Source of the DNA: Candidatus Rokuibacteriota bacterium
GTDB lineage: Bacteria; Methylomirabilota; Methylomirabilia; Rokubacteriales; CSP1-6
DNA length: 64,000 nt
Direction of reading: 5' to 3'
NCBI GenBank assembly: GCA_016188005.1
Contig: JACPIQ010000007.1
Coordinates: 1 to 64,000 of the forward strand
Shown: positions 48,839 to 57,736 of the stretch, piece by piece
Layout of the letters: every line of letters starts with the position of its first letter
Numbering within the stretch: position 1 is the stretch's first letter
Position numbers and translations under genes: made by a program
Notes under the pieces: model-generated
What the model was told of the DNA's origin: nothing
The model's input: the letters and a program-made list of their open reading frames with translations, nothing else
The model's database searches: none

Positions 48839-50654
48839 AGCGCTCGTGGTTCCTCGTCGACACGCACTCCCTCAGCACGTCCAGGTCCATGAGGAAAGCC
48901 TCCCGGTTGAACCCGCTGCCTCGCACGACCAGCACCTTCGGGTGCTGTGCGGGCTCCAGGTCTTCCATGTCGGCCACCAGCGCCTCCCGGAGGCGCTCGC
49001 CGGGGCGCAACCCGTCGATGCGTACCTGAACATCCTTGCCGAGCTCGAGCCCGGCGATCGACACCAGGTTCCGCGCGATGTCCATCACCCGAACCGGCTC
49101 GCCCATGTCCAGGAAGAAGACCTCGCCGCCCTTGCCCAGCGCACCCGCCTGGAGCACCAGCTGCGCCGCCTCGGAGATGAGCATGAAGTACCGGTACGCG
49201 TCGGGATCCGTGATCGTGAGCGGCCGTCCCAGCGCGATCTGTCGCTGGAACGTGGGCAACACGCTCCCGGCGCTTCCCAGCACATTCCCGAACCGCACCG
49301 AGACGAAGCTCGTCGAGCCGACGTTGAACGACAGGAGCAGGCACTCGGCCAGCCGCTTGGTCAGGCCCATGATGCCCACGGGACGGACAGCCTTGTCGGT
49401 CGAGATCAGCACGAACTTCGCGACGCCGGTCTTCATCGCCGCTTCCGCGACGTTCGCCGTTCCGAAGACGTTGTTCGCCACGGCCGCCAGCGGCTGTTCC
49501 TCCATCAGGTGGACGTGCTTGTACGCCGCCGCGTGATACACGAGATGGGGCTCGTGCCGGGCCACGACTTCCTCCACGTGGGCCCGGTCGCACACGTCGC
49601 CCACGATCGGCACGATGTTGAGCGCCGGATATCGGTCGCGGATCTCCAGCGAGACGTCGTGGAGGTTGCTCTCGGCCCGGTCGAGGAGGACCAGGAGCTC
49701 TGGCTCGAAGACCGCAACCTGCCGCACGATCTCGCTGCCGATCGAGCCTGCCCCGCCCGTGACCAGCACTCGCTTCCCGCGCAGCTCGCGGCCCAGCAGG
49801 TCACGATCGAGGCTCACGCGGTCGCGGCCCAGCACGTCTTCCGGCGTCACCTCGTGCATCTGGTCGATCCGCGCGCGCCCGAGCAGCAGGTCTTGCAGCG
49901 GCGGCATGCTCTTGAACGGGAGCGCCGTTGCCCGGCACTTCTCGACGATGCGCCGCCGCTGGGCCGGCGTCGCGGACGGGATCGCGATCAGGATCTCCTC
50001 GGCGCCCTGGCGGCGCACGATCTCGGGGAGGGCGTCGATCGAGCCGAAGACCTGCACGCTGTGCAGACGACGGCCGATCTTCAGCGGGTCGTCGTCGGCG
50101 AACCCGACCACGCGGTACGCCAGCGCCGGGCTCCGCTCGACCTCCCGGATCACGGCTTCGCCGGCATTTCCCGCACCGACCACGATCACGGGGCGCGCAC
50201 GGGGTCGACCGCGCCGGGCGTCGGCTTCACGCATCCACCGGATCGCCAGCCGGATTCCCCCCACGAGGACGAGGCACAGGGGCCAGTCGATGGCCACGAC
50301 GGACAGCGGGACATCCCCGGCCACGGACAGGACCACCGCTCCCGCGAAGAGGACCGATCCAGCGCTGACGCCCTTGACGATGTCCAGGACGTCCCGCATC
50401 GCCACGTAGCGCCACATGCCCCCGTTGAGACGAAACCAGAAGAACACGGCCACGCGGATGGCGAGGAGGAGCGGAAGGGTCTCGAACACGAGACGCCATG
50501 GAACCCGGTCGACGGCGAGGTCGAACCGCAAGAGGAACGCCAGCACGTAGGCGGTGGCGGACAGGCCGATGTTGATGCCGGTCGTCAGGGTGCGGCGCAG
50601 CGGCCGCCGCCACCGGATCGTCGGGCGCGGAGTGTCGGATCCCGAGCGGCTCAT
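48801..50654 (-). CDS. Membrane-bound UDP-sugar 4,6-dehydratase (FlaA1/CapD/PglF family)
   Basis: The 617-residue protein has four N-terminal transmembrane helices (within about 15-145) and a first nucleotide-binding domain (VVGAGNAGEAV near 160). The SDR domain (about 285-600) carries GGAGSIGSEIVRQ, the HAAAYKHVHLME active region and ISTDKAVRPVGIMG. It would make a UDP-4-keto-6-deoxy-GlcNAc type sugar, feeding the aminotransferases in the locus. The ATG at 50654 overlaps the aminotransferase stop (ATGA). It is the only 4,6-dehydratase in the window and so a candidate source for the PseC-like pathway, although pseudaminic acid normally uses the soluble, inverting PseB. Confidence 0.87.
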   Translation of the reverse strand: MSRSGSDTPRPTIRWRRPLRRTLTTGINIGLSATAYVLAFLLRFDLAVDRVPWRLVFETLPLLLAIRVAVFFWFRLNGGMWRYVAMRDVLDIVKGVSAGSVLFAGAVVLSVAGDVPLSVVAIDWPLCLVLVGGIRLAIRWMREADARRGRPRARPVIVVGAGNAGEAVIREVERSPALAYRVVGFADDDPLKIGRRLHSVQVFGSIDALPEIVRRQGAEEILIAIPSATPAQRRRIVEKCRATALPFKSMPPLQDLLLGRARIDQMHEVTPEDVLGRDRVSLDRDLLGRELRGKRVLVTGGAGSIGSEIVRQVAVFEPELLVLLDRAESNLHDVSLEIRDRYPALNIVPIVGDVCDRAHVEEVVARHEPHLVYHAAAYKHVHLMEEQPLAAVANNVFGTANVAEAAMKTGVAKFVLISTDKAVRPVGIMGLTKRLAECLLLSFNVGSTSFVSVRFGNVLGSAGSVLPTFQRQIALGRPLTITDPDAYRYFMLISEAAQLVLQAGALGKGGEVFFLDMGEPVRVMDIARNLVSIAGLELGKDVQVRIDGLRPGERLREALVADMEDLEPAQHPKVLVVRGSGFNREAFLMDLDVLRECVSTRNHERCVAQLRRMGERY

Positions 50655-51766
50655 CGCGGTCGGCGCGAGAAGAAGGCTCGCACCGTCCTTGCAACGCACC
50701 GGACGTCGGCGTCACGGATCTCGGCGTTCATCGGTAAGGAGATCACCTCCCGGCAGATACGTGCCGTCTCCGGCAGGTCATGCGCTCCGAGGCCCAACCC
50801 GGGGTGCTCCCAGACCGGCTTGCGCCAGTGGATCAGGGTCTCGATCCCCTGATCCTTCAGGTGGGCGGCGAGCTCGTCACGACGAGGGGTCCGCACCACG
50901 TAGTTCTGGTAGATGTCAGCATACTCCGCACCGTCGAAATGCGGCAGTTGCAGGCCCGGCAGGCCCGAGAGCCCCTCGCGGTACATCTCGGCGACGTGCC
51001 GTCGCCGTTCGAGCCAGGTCGACAGGTGGCGAAGCTTCACGTCGAGAATCGCGGCCTGCATGTTGTCGAGCAGGCACGTGAACCCATGGTAGTGGTACTC
51101 GCCGGTCTCCCGATCCTCCCCGTTGTACCGAAGCAGGCGCACCGTGCGGGCCACCTCCGGGTCGTTGGTGGTGATGGCGCCCGCATCGCCCGCTGCGCCC
51201 AGCACCTTGAACGGGTAGAAGCTGAAGCAGCCCGCCAGGCCGAAGGAACCCGCCCGGGTGCCCTTGAAGGTCGCGCCGATGGCCTGGGCCGCGTCTTCGA
51301 TCACCACCAGGCCGTGCTGCTCCGCGACGGCCATCAGCCGGGCCATGTCACAGACGCGGCCGTTCAGGTGCACCGGGATCACCGCCTTGGTTCGCTTCGT
51401 GATGGCCCGCTCGAGACCGTCCATGTCCATGTTGTAGTCGGGCCCCACGTCGATCAGCACCGGCGTTGCCCCCACCAGCACGATCGCCGAGATCGTCGCC
51501 ACGAACGTGTGCGCCACCGTCACGACCTCGTCGCCGGGTCCGACGCCCGCCGCGAGGAGCGACAGGTGCAACGCGTGGAAACCACTGTTCAGGCCCACCG
51601 CGTAGCGCGTCCCCACGAACGCCGCGAGCTGCTCCTCGAAGTCACGCAACTGGCTGCGGAGCACCAGGTCCCCTTTGGCCAGGACGCTCCCCATCGCCGC
51701 GTCGACCTCCTTCTTCAGCCTGCGGTAGTGCCGATCGGGCTCAACGAAGCGCACTCGGTACGCCAT
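50651..51766 (-). CDS. DegT/WbpE-like sugar aminotransferase
   Basis: This 371-residue PLP enzyme has the lysine in FSFYPFKVLGAAGDAGAI and LNSGFHALHLSLLAAGVGPGDEV, the pattern of WbpE/QdtB/FdtB 3-aminotransferases (with the AAGD motif). It also has EDAAQAIGA. It would transfer an amino group to a 3-keto NDP-sugar. It overlaps the methyltransferase end by 26 bases and the dehydratase start by 4, so it may work with that dehydratase. The identity of the amino sugar is open. Confidence 0.83.
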   Translation of the reverse strand: MAYRVRFVEPDRHYRRLKKEVDAAMGSVLAKGDLVLRSQLRDFEEQLAAFVGTRYAVGLNSGFHALHLSLLAAGVGPGDEVVTVAHTFVATISAIVLVGATPVLIDVGPDYNMDMDGLERAITKRTKAVIPVHLNGRVCDMARLMAVAEQHGLVVIEDAAQAIGATFKGTRAGSFGLAGCFSFYPFKVLGAAGDAGAITTNDPEVARTVRLLRYNGEDRETGEYHYHGFTCLLDNMQAAILDVKLRHLSTWLERRRHVAEMYREGLSGLPGLQLPHFDGAEYADIYQNYVVRTPRRDELAAHLKDQGIETLIHWRKPVWEHPGLGLGAHDLPETARICREVISLPMNAEIRDADVRCVARTVRAFFSRRPR

Positions 51767-52568
51767 GATCCTCCCTTGGGGTCGCGTGACGCTCCCGGGG
51801 GGCGCGCGCGACGGCGTAGATCACCTCGTACCCGTCACCGGCGGCATTCCCAGGCAGTGGAACGGGCTCGTGCACCGCGGCCATCCCTTCGGTGACCTCC
51901 GCCGGGAACGGCTTGAGCTTCCCGTAGACCAGGCGCTTCAGCACCGCCTTGCCCTTCATGGTCTTCGGGATCAGGTGGAGGGCGACGGCACCACGGCGGA
52001 GCAGCACAATGAGCCCAGCGCGACGCGAGGACTCCCGCACGGGAAACGCGCTGAGCATCTCAACGTCGAACCCGTGCCTGCCGAGCACGTCACGCAGCTC
52101 GGCCGCCGAGTAGTACCGGACGCTGAACGGGCTCGGGTTGAAGTCCGGTCGCTCCGGGTTGGCCTCGCAGATCAACAGCACTCCTCCGCGTCGAAGCAAC
52201 CTGCGGCACTCGCCGAGGAACCGATCGAACGCCCGCAGGTAGTAGACGGCCTCGAACAGGATCACCACATCGAAGGACTGATCGCTGAAGGGCAAGTCGT
52301 GGGCGTCCAATCGGAGGACGGGGAGGCGCCCGGCGTAGTGCTGCCGCGCCAACCGTGCCAGGCTTTCCGTGTAGTCACCCCCGACGACGCGGCGGGCCTT
52401 CCGTGCGAGATAGCCGAGGCCGGGGCCCGGACCACACGCCACCTCCAGCACGTCCCTCCCTTCGCAGTAGCCCGCGGCGAAGGCATACCGGGCGTAGAGC
52501 ATGTCCAGATTCCGCTGCGTCGCGCCCCCGCCAGGGGTCTCCGTCACGGTCGAGTAGTCAGCGCTCAC
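51741..52568 (-). CDS. SAM-dependent methyltransferase (class I)
   Basis: The 275-residue protein has motif I VLEVACGPGPGLGYLA near residue 42, motif II acidic residues in VVGGDYTES, and LPFSDQSFDVVILFEAVYYL. A C-terminal half with RYYSAAELRDVLGRHGFDVE is usual for sugar or small-molecule methyltransferases. It probably methylates a sugar. The GTG at 52568 lies 9 bases after the E1-beta gene stop. Confidence 0.8.
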   Translation of the reverse strand: MSADYSTVTETPGGGATQRNLDMLYARYAFAAGYCEGRDVLEVACGPGPGLGYLARKARRVVGGDYTESLARLARQHYAGRLPVLRLDAHDLPFSDQSFDVVILFEAVYYLRAFDRFLGECRRLLRRGGVLLICEANPERPDFNPSPFSVRYYSAAELRDVLGRHGFDVEMLSAFPVRESSRRAGLIVLLRRGAVALHLIPKTMKGKAVLKRLVYGKLKPFPAEVTEGMAAVHEPVPLPGNAAGDGYEVIYAVARAPRERHATPREDHGVPSALR

Positions 52569-52577
52569 CGGCGCCTC

Positions 52578-53603
52578 TCAGTGCCGCCCACGCGCAACCG
52601 CGACGCCATCCCGGGACTTCCCGCCCCCGGTCAGCCGTCGCACCTCGGTGACGATCTGGCCCGCCCTCGGGTAGTAGGCGTCTTCCAGCGCGCGACTCGT
52701 CGGCGCGGGCGCGTCAGGCAGGCCAACTCGGCCGATGGGCGCCCTGAGGGCTTCGAAGGCGCCTCCGGCCACCCGTGCCGCCACCTCCGCGCCGACGCCG
52801 CAGCTCAGCCAGGCCGCGTCGGCCACGACGAGCCGCCCCGTCTTCTTCACGGACGCGAAGATCGTCGCCTCGTCCAGCGGCCTGACCGACCGCAGGTCGA
52901 TGACCTCGGCGTCGATTCCGACCTCCTCGAGCGCGCTGGCCGCCTTCATGGCCTCCACCACCATGTACGACGTGGCGACCACCGTCACGTCACGGCCCCG
53001 GCGCCGCACCGCGGCCTGCCCGATCGGCACGGAGTACGGGTCTTCCGGGACCTCGCCCATCTCGCCGTACAGCCACCGGTCGTCGATGTAGACCACCGGA
53101 TTGCCGTCATGCACCGCGGCGATCAACAGGCCCTTCGCGTCGTAGGGCGTGGCGGGCATGACGACCTTGAGCCCCGGCACGTGCGCGAACCACGCGTGCA
53201 GCGCCTGGGAGTGCTGGGCTCCCTGCTCGCCGCCACGGTTGATCACGGGCCGGATCACGACCGGCACGTTGACTCGTCCGTTGAACATGTAGTGCCAGTT
53301 CGCCGCTTCGTTCACGATCTGATCCACCGCCAGCAGCATGAAGTCCATCCGGGGGTGCACCACGATCGGGCGCATTCCAGCCAGCGCGGCTCCGATCGCC
53401 GCTCCCGTCGTCGCGTTCTCGGATACCGGCGAGTCGATGATCCGCTCTCGTCCGAACTCCGTGTCGATGTCTTGCATGCTCGTGCCGACGTACCAGGGGC
53501 TCCAGAGCCCCTGCCCGATCACGAACACGCGCGAATCCTGCGCCAGGAGTTGCGCGAACGCCTCCCGGATCGCCTGCGCGTAGCTGATCGACCGTGCCGT
53601 CAC
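52578..53603 (-). CDS. Pyruvate-dehydrogenase-E1-beta-like subunit (TPP-dependent)
   Basis: The 341-residue protein has the transketolase pyrimidine-binding half (ISYAQAIREAFAQLLAQDSR, SENATTGAAIGAALAGMRP with the TPP-activating Glu) and the C-terminal transketolase domain (EVIDLRSVRPLDEATIF, VADAAWLSCGVGAEV). It pairs with the E1-alpha gene, overlapping its stop with GTG 53603 (GTGA). No E2 lipoyl acyltransferase or E3 gene is nearby, so a complete dehydrogenase complex is not encoded here. Within a sugar locus, transfer of a two-carbon unit to a keto-sugar is a reasonable alternative. Confidence 0.85.
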   Translation of the reverse strand: MTARSISYAQAIREAFAQLLAQDSRVFVIGQGLWSPWYVGTSMQDIDTEFGRERIIDSPVSENATTGAAIGAALAGMRPIVVHPRMDFMLLAVDQIVNEAANWHYMFNGRVNVPVVIRPVINRGGEQGAQHSQALHAWFAHVPGLKVVMPATPYDAKGLLIAAVHDGNPVVYIDDRWLYGEMGEVPEDPYSVPIGQAAVRRRGRDVTVVATSYMVVEAMKAASALEEVGIDAEVIDLRSVRPLDEATIFASVKKTGRLVVADAAWLSCGVGAEVAARVAGGAFEALRAPIGRVGLPDAPAPTSRALEDAYYPRAGQIVTEVRRLTGGGKSRDGVAVARGRH

Positions 53604-54595
53604 CCCTGCCTCTCCGAGGCGGACCGATAGACGTGCTCCGTGAGGCTCTCGACCTCCGGGGGCGCGGACTCCCGGGCGAAGGTCACGGCCTTGTGCACTT
53701 CCGCGTCCACGTCGCGGCGGACCCCGTCCAGGTCCTCCCGCGTCATGCCACATGCCAGCAGGTGCTCCGCCAGCCGGGTGACCGGGTCCTTCCCCCGCCA
53801 TTCGCAGAGCTCATCCTTCCGCCGCACGCCGACGTCGAAGTCCAGCGCGGGGCCGACATGGCCCCGCCAGCGATAGGTTCGGCACTCGAGCAGCGTGGGC
53901 CCTGCGCCGCTCCGCGCGTCCCGGACCGCCTCGGTCGCCGCCGAGAGCACCGCGAGGACGTCATTCCCGTCGAGCACGCGTCCAGGCATCCCGTGGGCCT
54001 CGGCACTCGCGACGATGTTGTCCCGGGCGCGCCGTTCCAGCAGGTGCATGTGACTCGCGTAGGAGTTGTTCTCACATGCGAATATCACCGGGAGCTTGCG
54101 GTGAGCCGCAAGATTCATCGACTCGTGGAACACTCCTTCCTCCGCTGCCCCGTCCCCGAAGAACGCCACCGTCACCCGGCCATCGCCACGGAGCGCCGAC
54201 GCGAGGGCCGCTCCCACCGCGATCGGGATCGTGCCGGCGACCAGCGGGGCGGTGCCCAGGACCCCGACCTCTGGAGCGACGAGATGCATCGAACCGCCGC
54301 GACCGCCGGAGCACCCCGTCTTCTTCCCATACAGCTCCGCCATCAGGGCGTTGAGGTCCCCGCCCTTCGCCAGGTAGTGGCCGTGCGAGCGATGCCCCCC
54401 GAAGACGTAGTCGTCGGCGCGCAGCGCGGCGCACACGCCCGCGGCGACCGCCTCCTGACCCGTGTAGAGGTGCGTCGGGCACCCGATCTCCTTCGCCTCC
54501 AGCAGGTCCGCGATCGTCTCCTCGACGCCCCGCATCCGGACCATGGTCACGTACAGGGCCCGCAGCAGGACGACGCGATCCTCCGTTCGGAGCAT
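53600..54595 (-). CDS. Pyruvate-dehydrogenase-E1-alpha-like subunit (TPP-dependent)
   Basis: The 331-residue protein has the TPP-binding motif from GDG (147-149) to the Asn pair at 176-177 (FFGDGAAEEG ... FACENN). It also has the E1-alpha landmarks HLYTGQEAVAAGV, HRSHGHYLAKGGD and GCSGGRGGSMHL. It decarboxylates a 2-oxo acid and forms the hydroxyethyl-TPP intermediate. The ATG at 54595 begins the fold; 25 bases separate it from the sugar transferase stop. It is similar in kind to acetoin dehydrogenase and branched-sugar E1 subunits; the acceptor cannot be told from sequence. Confidence 0.85.
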   Translation of the reverse strand: MLRTEDRVVLLRALYVTMVRMRGVEETIADLLEAKEIGCPTHLYTGQEAVAAGVCAALRADDYVFGGHRSHGHYLAKGGDLNALMAELYGKKTGCSGGRGGSMHLVAPEVGVLGTAPLVAGTIPIAVGAALASALRGDGRVTVAFFGDGAAEEGVFHESMNLAAHRKLPVIFACENNSYASHMHLLERRARDNIVASAEAHGMPGRVLDGNDVLAVLSAATEAVRDARSGAGPTLLECRTYRWRGHVGPALDFDVGVRRKDELCEWRGKDPVTRLAEHLLACGMTREDLDGVRRDVDAEVHKAVTFARESAPPEVESLTEHVYRSASERQG

Positions 54596-54620
54596 GTCCC
54601 GATCCCTCTCTCCGCTCCGG

Positions 54621-55229
54621 CTAGCTGGCGAAGCGGTCAATGAGATGGGTCCTGAGCGTCGTGAGCATGATCGCAAGGTCGACGGCAAGGGACCGCTTCC
54701 TCACGTACTCGAGCTGCAACCGGAGCTTCTCGGGTCTGATCTTCTCCATGTACGCGCGCTCCGGGTCGGGGCTGCCCGCGAGGATCTGGCCCTCGTCGCG
54801 AATCCACACGGTGGCCCAGTCGGTGATTCCCGGCGGGACCGACAGGATCGCCTTCTCCTCTTCCGTGAACATGTCCACGTAGTGCTGCACCTCCGGTCGG
54901 GGCCCGACGATGCTCATATCCCCCTTCAGCACGTTGATGAACTGCGCCAGCTCGTCCAGGTTGTACTTCCGGACGATCCGCCCCATGCGCGTGATGCGCG
55001 GATCGTCCGCCGGGGTCGAGGGACCGCCCATCCGGTCCGCACCCACGACCATGCTGCGGTACTTGTAGATGCGGAACGGCTTGCCGTGCCGGCCCACGCG
55101 CCAGCCGCGAAAGAACACCGGGCCGGGCGAATCCAGCTTGATCGCCACCGCCACGACGGCGAACAGGGGCAGGAGGAGCAGGAGGACGACGGCCGAGATC
55201 GCGATATCCACGATGCGCTTGACGACCAT
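54621..55229 (-). CDS. Monotopic phosphoglycosyl transferase (bacterial sugar transferase) 1
   Basis: The 202-residue enzyme of the PglC/WbaP-C-terminal type has an N-terminal reentrant hydrophobic helix (about 8-32, [17 protein letters not shown]), [12 protein letters not shown], the FRIYKYRSM segment, [25 protein letters not shown] and a basic C-terminus. It would transfer a sugar phosphate to undecaprenyl phosphate to start a repeat unit. I chose ATG 55229 (AGGA about 10 bases upstream); GTG 55256 would add 9 residues. It is a paralogue of the next gene upstream. Confidence 0.87.
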   Translation of the reverse strand: MVVKRIVDIAISAVVLLLLLPLFAVVAVAIKLDSPGPVFFRGWRVGRHGKPFRIYKYRSMVVGADRMGGPSTPADDPRITRMGRIVRKYNLDELAQFINVLKGDMSIVGPRPEVQHYVDMFTEEEKAILSVPPGITDWATVWIRDEGQILAGSPDPERAYMEKIRPEKLRLQLEYVRKRSLAVDLAIMLTTLRTHLIDRFAS

Positions 55230-55274
55230 TCCCCTCATGCTCCTTCCCGTCCGCACGGGCTCCGCGGCCCCGCC

Positions 55275-55871
55275 TCAGGCCCGGAGCAGCGACACCGCCG
55301 CGCGGGCGAGGATCGCTGCATCGTAGGCGAGCGACTGCCGCCTGACGTACTCCAGATCCAGCCGCAGCTTCTGCGGAAGGATGGTCTCGGTATAGAACCG
55401 CTCCCGGTCGCCGACGACCTCTTCGAGGAGGCGTTCCTCGTGCCGATAGGCGATGAACGACAGGCTCGCCAGCCCGGGGCGCACGTCAAGCACCCGTCGT
55501 TCATCCTCGCTATAGCGCGCGACGTATCGGGGATCCTCCGGTCGGGGCCCCACGATGCTCATCGTACCCGTCAGCACGTTGATGAGCTGAGGCATCTCGT
55601 CGAGCTTCAGATCACGGAGCGTCCGGCCGATGCGGGTGACGCGAGAGTCATCGCGCGCGGTGATCGCGGGCCCACGGCGCTCCGCGTCGGCCACCATGGT
55701 GCGGAACTTGTAGACGACGAACTCCTGTCCCCTCAAGCCGACCCGACGCCCGCGGTAGAGAACCGGCCCCGGGGAGTCCAGCTTGATCAGGAGGGCGATC
55801 ACGGCCCACACCGGCCAGAGGGCGACGAGGGCGACCGCGCTCACCACCACGTCGACGAGCCGCTTCACCAT
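55275..55871 (-). CDS. Monotopic phosphoglycosyl transferase (bacterial sugar transferase) 2
   Basis: The 198-residue protein has the same architecture as its neighbour: hydrophobic N-terminal helix (VDVVVSAVALVALWPVW), [47 protein letters not shown]. It is in the same orientation, 45 bases before the paralogue. Two initiating enzymes back to back suggest two glycan repeat units or a duplication with a new sugar specificity. It starts with ATG 55871, 6 bases after the aminotransferase stop. Confidence 0.87.
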   Translation of the reverse strand: MVKRLVDVVVSAVALVALWPVWAVIALLIKLDSPGPVLYRGRRVGLRGQEFVVYKFRTMVADAERRGPAITARDDSRVTRIGRTLRDLKLDEMPQLINVLTGTMSIVGPRPEDPRYVARYSEDERRVLDVRPGLASLSFIAYRHEERLLEEVVGDRERFYTETILPQKLRLDLEYVRRQSLAYDAAILARAAVSLLRA

Positions 55872-55877
55872 GTGGCG

Positions 55878-57038
55878 CTAGCGCCGGAACCGCCTCGAGA
55901 GGTCAGCGACGGCCTCGATGACAGACAGCACATCGTCCTGCGTCATCCCCGGGTAGATCGGCAACGAGATACAGCGCTCGTAGAACCATTCGGCGTTCGG
56001 GAAGTCCCCCGGCGCGTACCCGAAGGCCTTCCGGTAATAGGGCTGAAGGTGCAGCGGGATGAAATGCACGCTCGCCCCGATGTTCCGCGCTCTCAGCTGC
56101 CTGACGAATTGGCCGCGGTCGATGGTCAGCATTTCGGGCCGGATCAGGATCACGTAGAGGTGCCACGCATTCTGACGGCCGGCCGCCTCGCGGGGGGGGA
56201 TGATCGCCTCCATCCGGGAAAACGCCGCGGTGTAGGCCGAGGCGCAGCGACACCGCGCGGCGTGGAAGGCGTCACACTTCTTCAGCTGTTCGATCCCGAT
56301 CGCGGCCAGCAAGTCCATCATGTTGCACTTGTATCCCGGCTCGTGGACCTCGTATTGCCAGCTCTCGTCCGCGTCGTGCCGCGTCCACGCATCCCTGCTG
56401 AGACCGTGCAGGCGCAAGGCGCGGATGCGCTCGGCGTACTCCTCCTTCGCCGTGGTCACCATGCCGCCTTCCCCGGTGGTGATGGTCTTCGTCGCGTAGA
56501 AGCTGAAGGCGGTGAGGTCCCCGAGCGTTCCGACCATCCGGCCGCCCACGCGGGCGGGCAGCGCATGGGCCGCATCGTCAACGAGGACGAGGCGCGACGC
56601 GGCGGCCACTGCGCCGAGGCGCTCCACGTCGCAGGGCTGGCCGGCGTAGTGGACCGGGAGAATCGCCTTCGTTCGCGGCGTCAGCGACGCTTCGACTCGG
56701 GCCGGATCCATGAGCGCATCCTCGGGGCGCACGTCCACGAAGACCGGGCGCGCGCCGCAGTGCACGATCACCTCGGCCGTCGCCGTGAACGTGAACGGCG
56801 TCGTGATCACCTCGTCCCCGGCGCTCACGCCGGCCGTGACGAGGGCGAGCTGCAGCGCGGCCGTGCCCGAACTGACCGCGATCGCATGCCGAGCCCCCAC
56901 GTATCGCGCGAAGTCGCGCTCGAACTCCTCCGCCCGCGGCCCGGTCGTCAGCCAGCGCGAGCGGAGAGTCTCCACCGCCGCCCGGATCTCCTCCTCCTCG
57001 ATCTGCGGGCGATTGAACGGAATGAATCGGCCCGTCAC
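55878..57038 (-). CDS. ArnB-like DegT/DnrJ aminotransferase
   Basis: This 386-residue PLP enzyme has the lysine in FSFYATKTITTGEGG and a beginning (IPFNRPQIEEEEIRAAV, WLTTGPRAEEFE) similar to ArnB. Further ArnB-like features are PVHYAGQPCDVERL, DAAHALPARVGG and the LSRDAW...PGYKCNMMD region. It is the best ArnB candidate in the window for the split arn pathway at 17-21 kb, but the group also includes other UDP-4-keto-sugar aminotransferases. The GTG at 57038 overlaps the methyltransferase stop. Confidence 0.78.
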   Translation of the reverse strand: MTGRFIPFNRPQIEEEEIRAAVETLRSRWLTTGPRAEEFERDFARYVGARHAIAVSSGTAALQLALVTAGVSAGDEVITTPFTFTATAEVIVHCGARPVFVDVRPEDALMDPARVEASLTPRTKAILPVHYAGQPCDVERLGAVAAASRLVLVDDAAHALPARVGGRMVGTLGDLTAFSFYATKTITTGEGGMVTTAKEEYAERIRALRLHGLSRDAWTRHDADESWQYEVHEPGYKCNMMDLLAAIGIEQLKKCDAFHAARCRCASAYTAAFSRMEAIIPPREAAGRQNAWHLYVILIRPEMLTIDRGQFVRQLRARNIGASVHFIPLHLQPYYRKAFGYAPGDFPNAEWFYERCISLPIYPGMTQDDVLSVIEAVADLSRRFRR

Positions 57039-57736
57039 GGTTCCGGCGCGGCCTTTGTCAGGAGGGCGAGATAGTGGCTGCGTAACCACGGGATGCGCTC
57101 GAGAAGGCCGCAGAGCCCCCTCGACCAGGGCGCCAGGGCTCGCGCCACGGGCGCCCCCAGGGTGACCCGACGGAAGGTCGCCTCGAACGACGGGAACAGC
57201 GCCCGGATCTCGGCCGGTCCGGTGCCGCGGACATCCGGATTCGCGGGGTTGTTGTAGTAGAGGTCGTACCACAGGATGTGACCGCCGGAGCGGAGCACCC
57301 GCGCCATCGCCGCGCTCGCGCGCCGCCGCATCCCGTCGTCCAGCATCGAGCTGAACGCGAGCACCTGCACCACCAGGTCGAACTGCTCGCTCTCGAACGG
57401 CAGCTCGGCGGCGTCACCGCAGCGAACGTCCACGTTCGGGTGCATGCGGCGCGCCTCCTCGATCGCGTCAGGCCGGATGTCGATGCCCTTCAAGCGCTCT
57501 GGAAGACACCCATAGGTCATGAAGCGCCGGAGGACCTCCCCGGACCCGCATCCCACCTCGAGCACGTCCAGCCGCGCCAAGTCGGTGAGCCCATGGTCAC
57601 GAAGCAGGCGCAGCATATCACGCTCGAGCTGTTGCATCCAAAGCAGATGGCCGGGCGAGAAGTACGAGTAGCGCCCTGGAGGAACGTCCCGCTCGCGCCG
57701 CGCGTACGCGATCCTGATCCGCTCGACCTCGCTCAT
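57035..57736 (-). CDS. SAM-dependent methyltransferase
   Basis: The 233-residue class I methyltransferase has motif I LDVLEVGCGSGEVLRRF near residue 57, KGIDIRPDAIEEARR, and ELPFESEQFDLVVQVLAFSSM. The C-terminal half contains WYDLYYNNPANPDVRG, a feature of methyltransferases in glycan loci. Acceptor unknown, probably a sugar hydroxyl or carboxyl. The ATG at 57736 overlaps the stop of the next methyltransferase upstream (ATGA). Confidence 0.78.
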   Translation of the reverse strand: MSEVERIRIAYARRERDVPPGRYSYFSPGHLLWMQQLERDMLRLLRDHGLTDLARLDVLEVGCGSGEVLRRFMTYGCLPERLKGIDIRPDAIEEARRMHPNVDVRCGDAAELPFESEQFDLVVQVLAFSSMLDDGMRRRASAAMARVLRSGGHILWYDLYYNNPANPDVRGTGPAEIRALFPSFEATFRRVTLGAPVARALAPWSRGLCGLLERIPWLRSHYLALLTKAAPEP

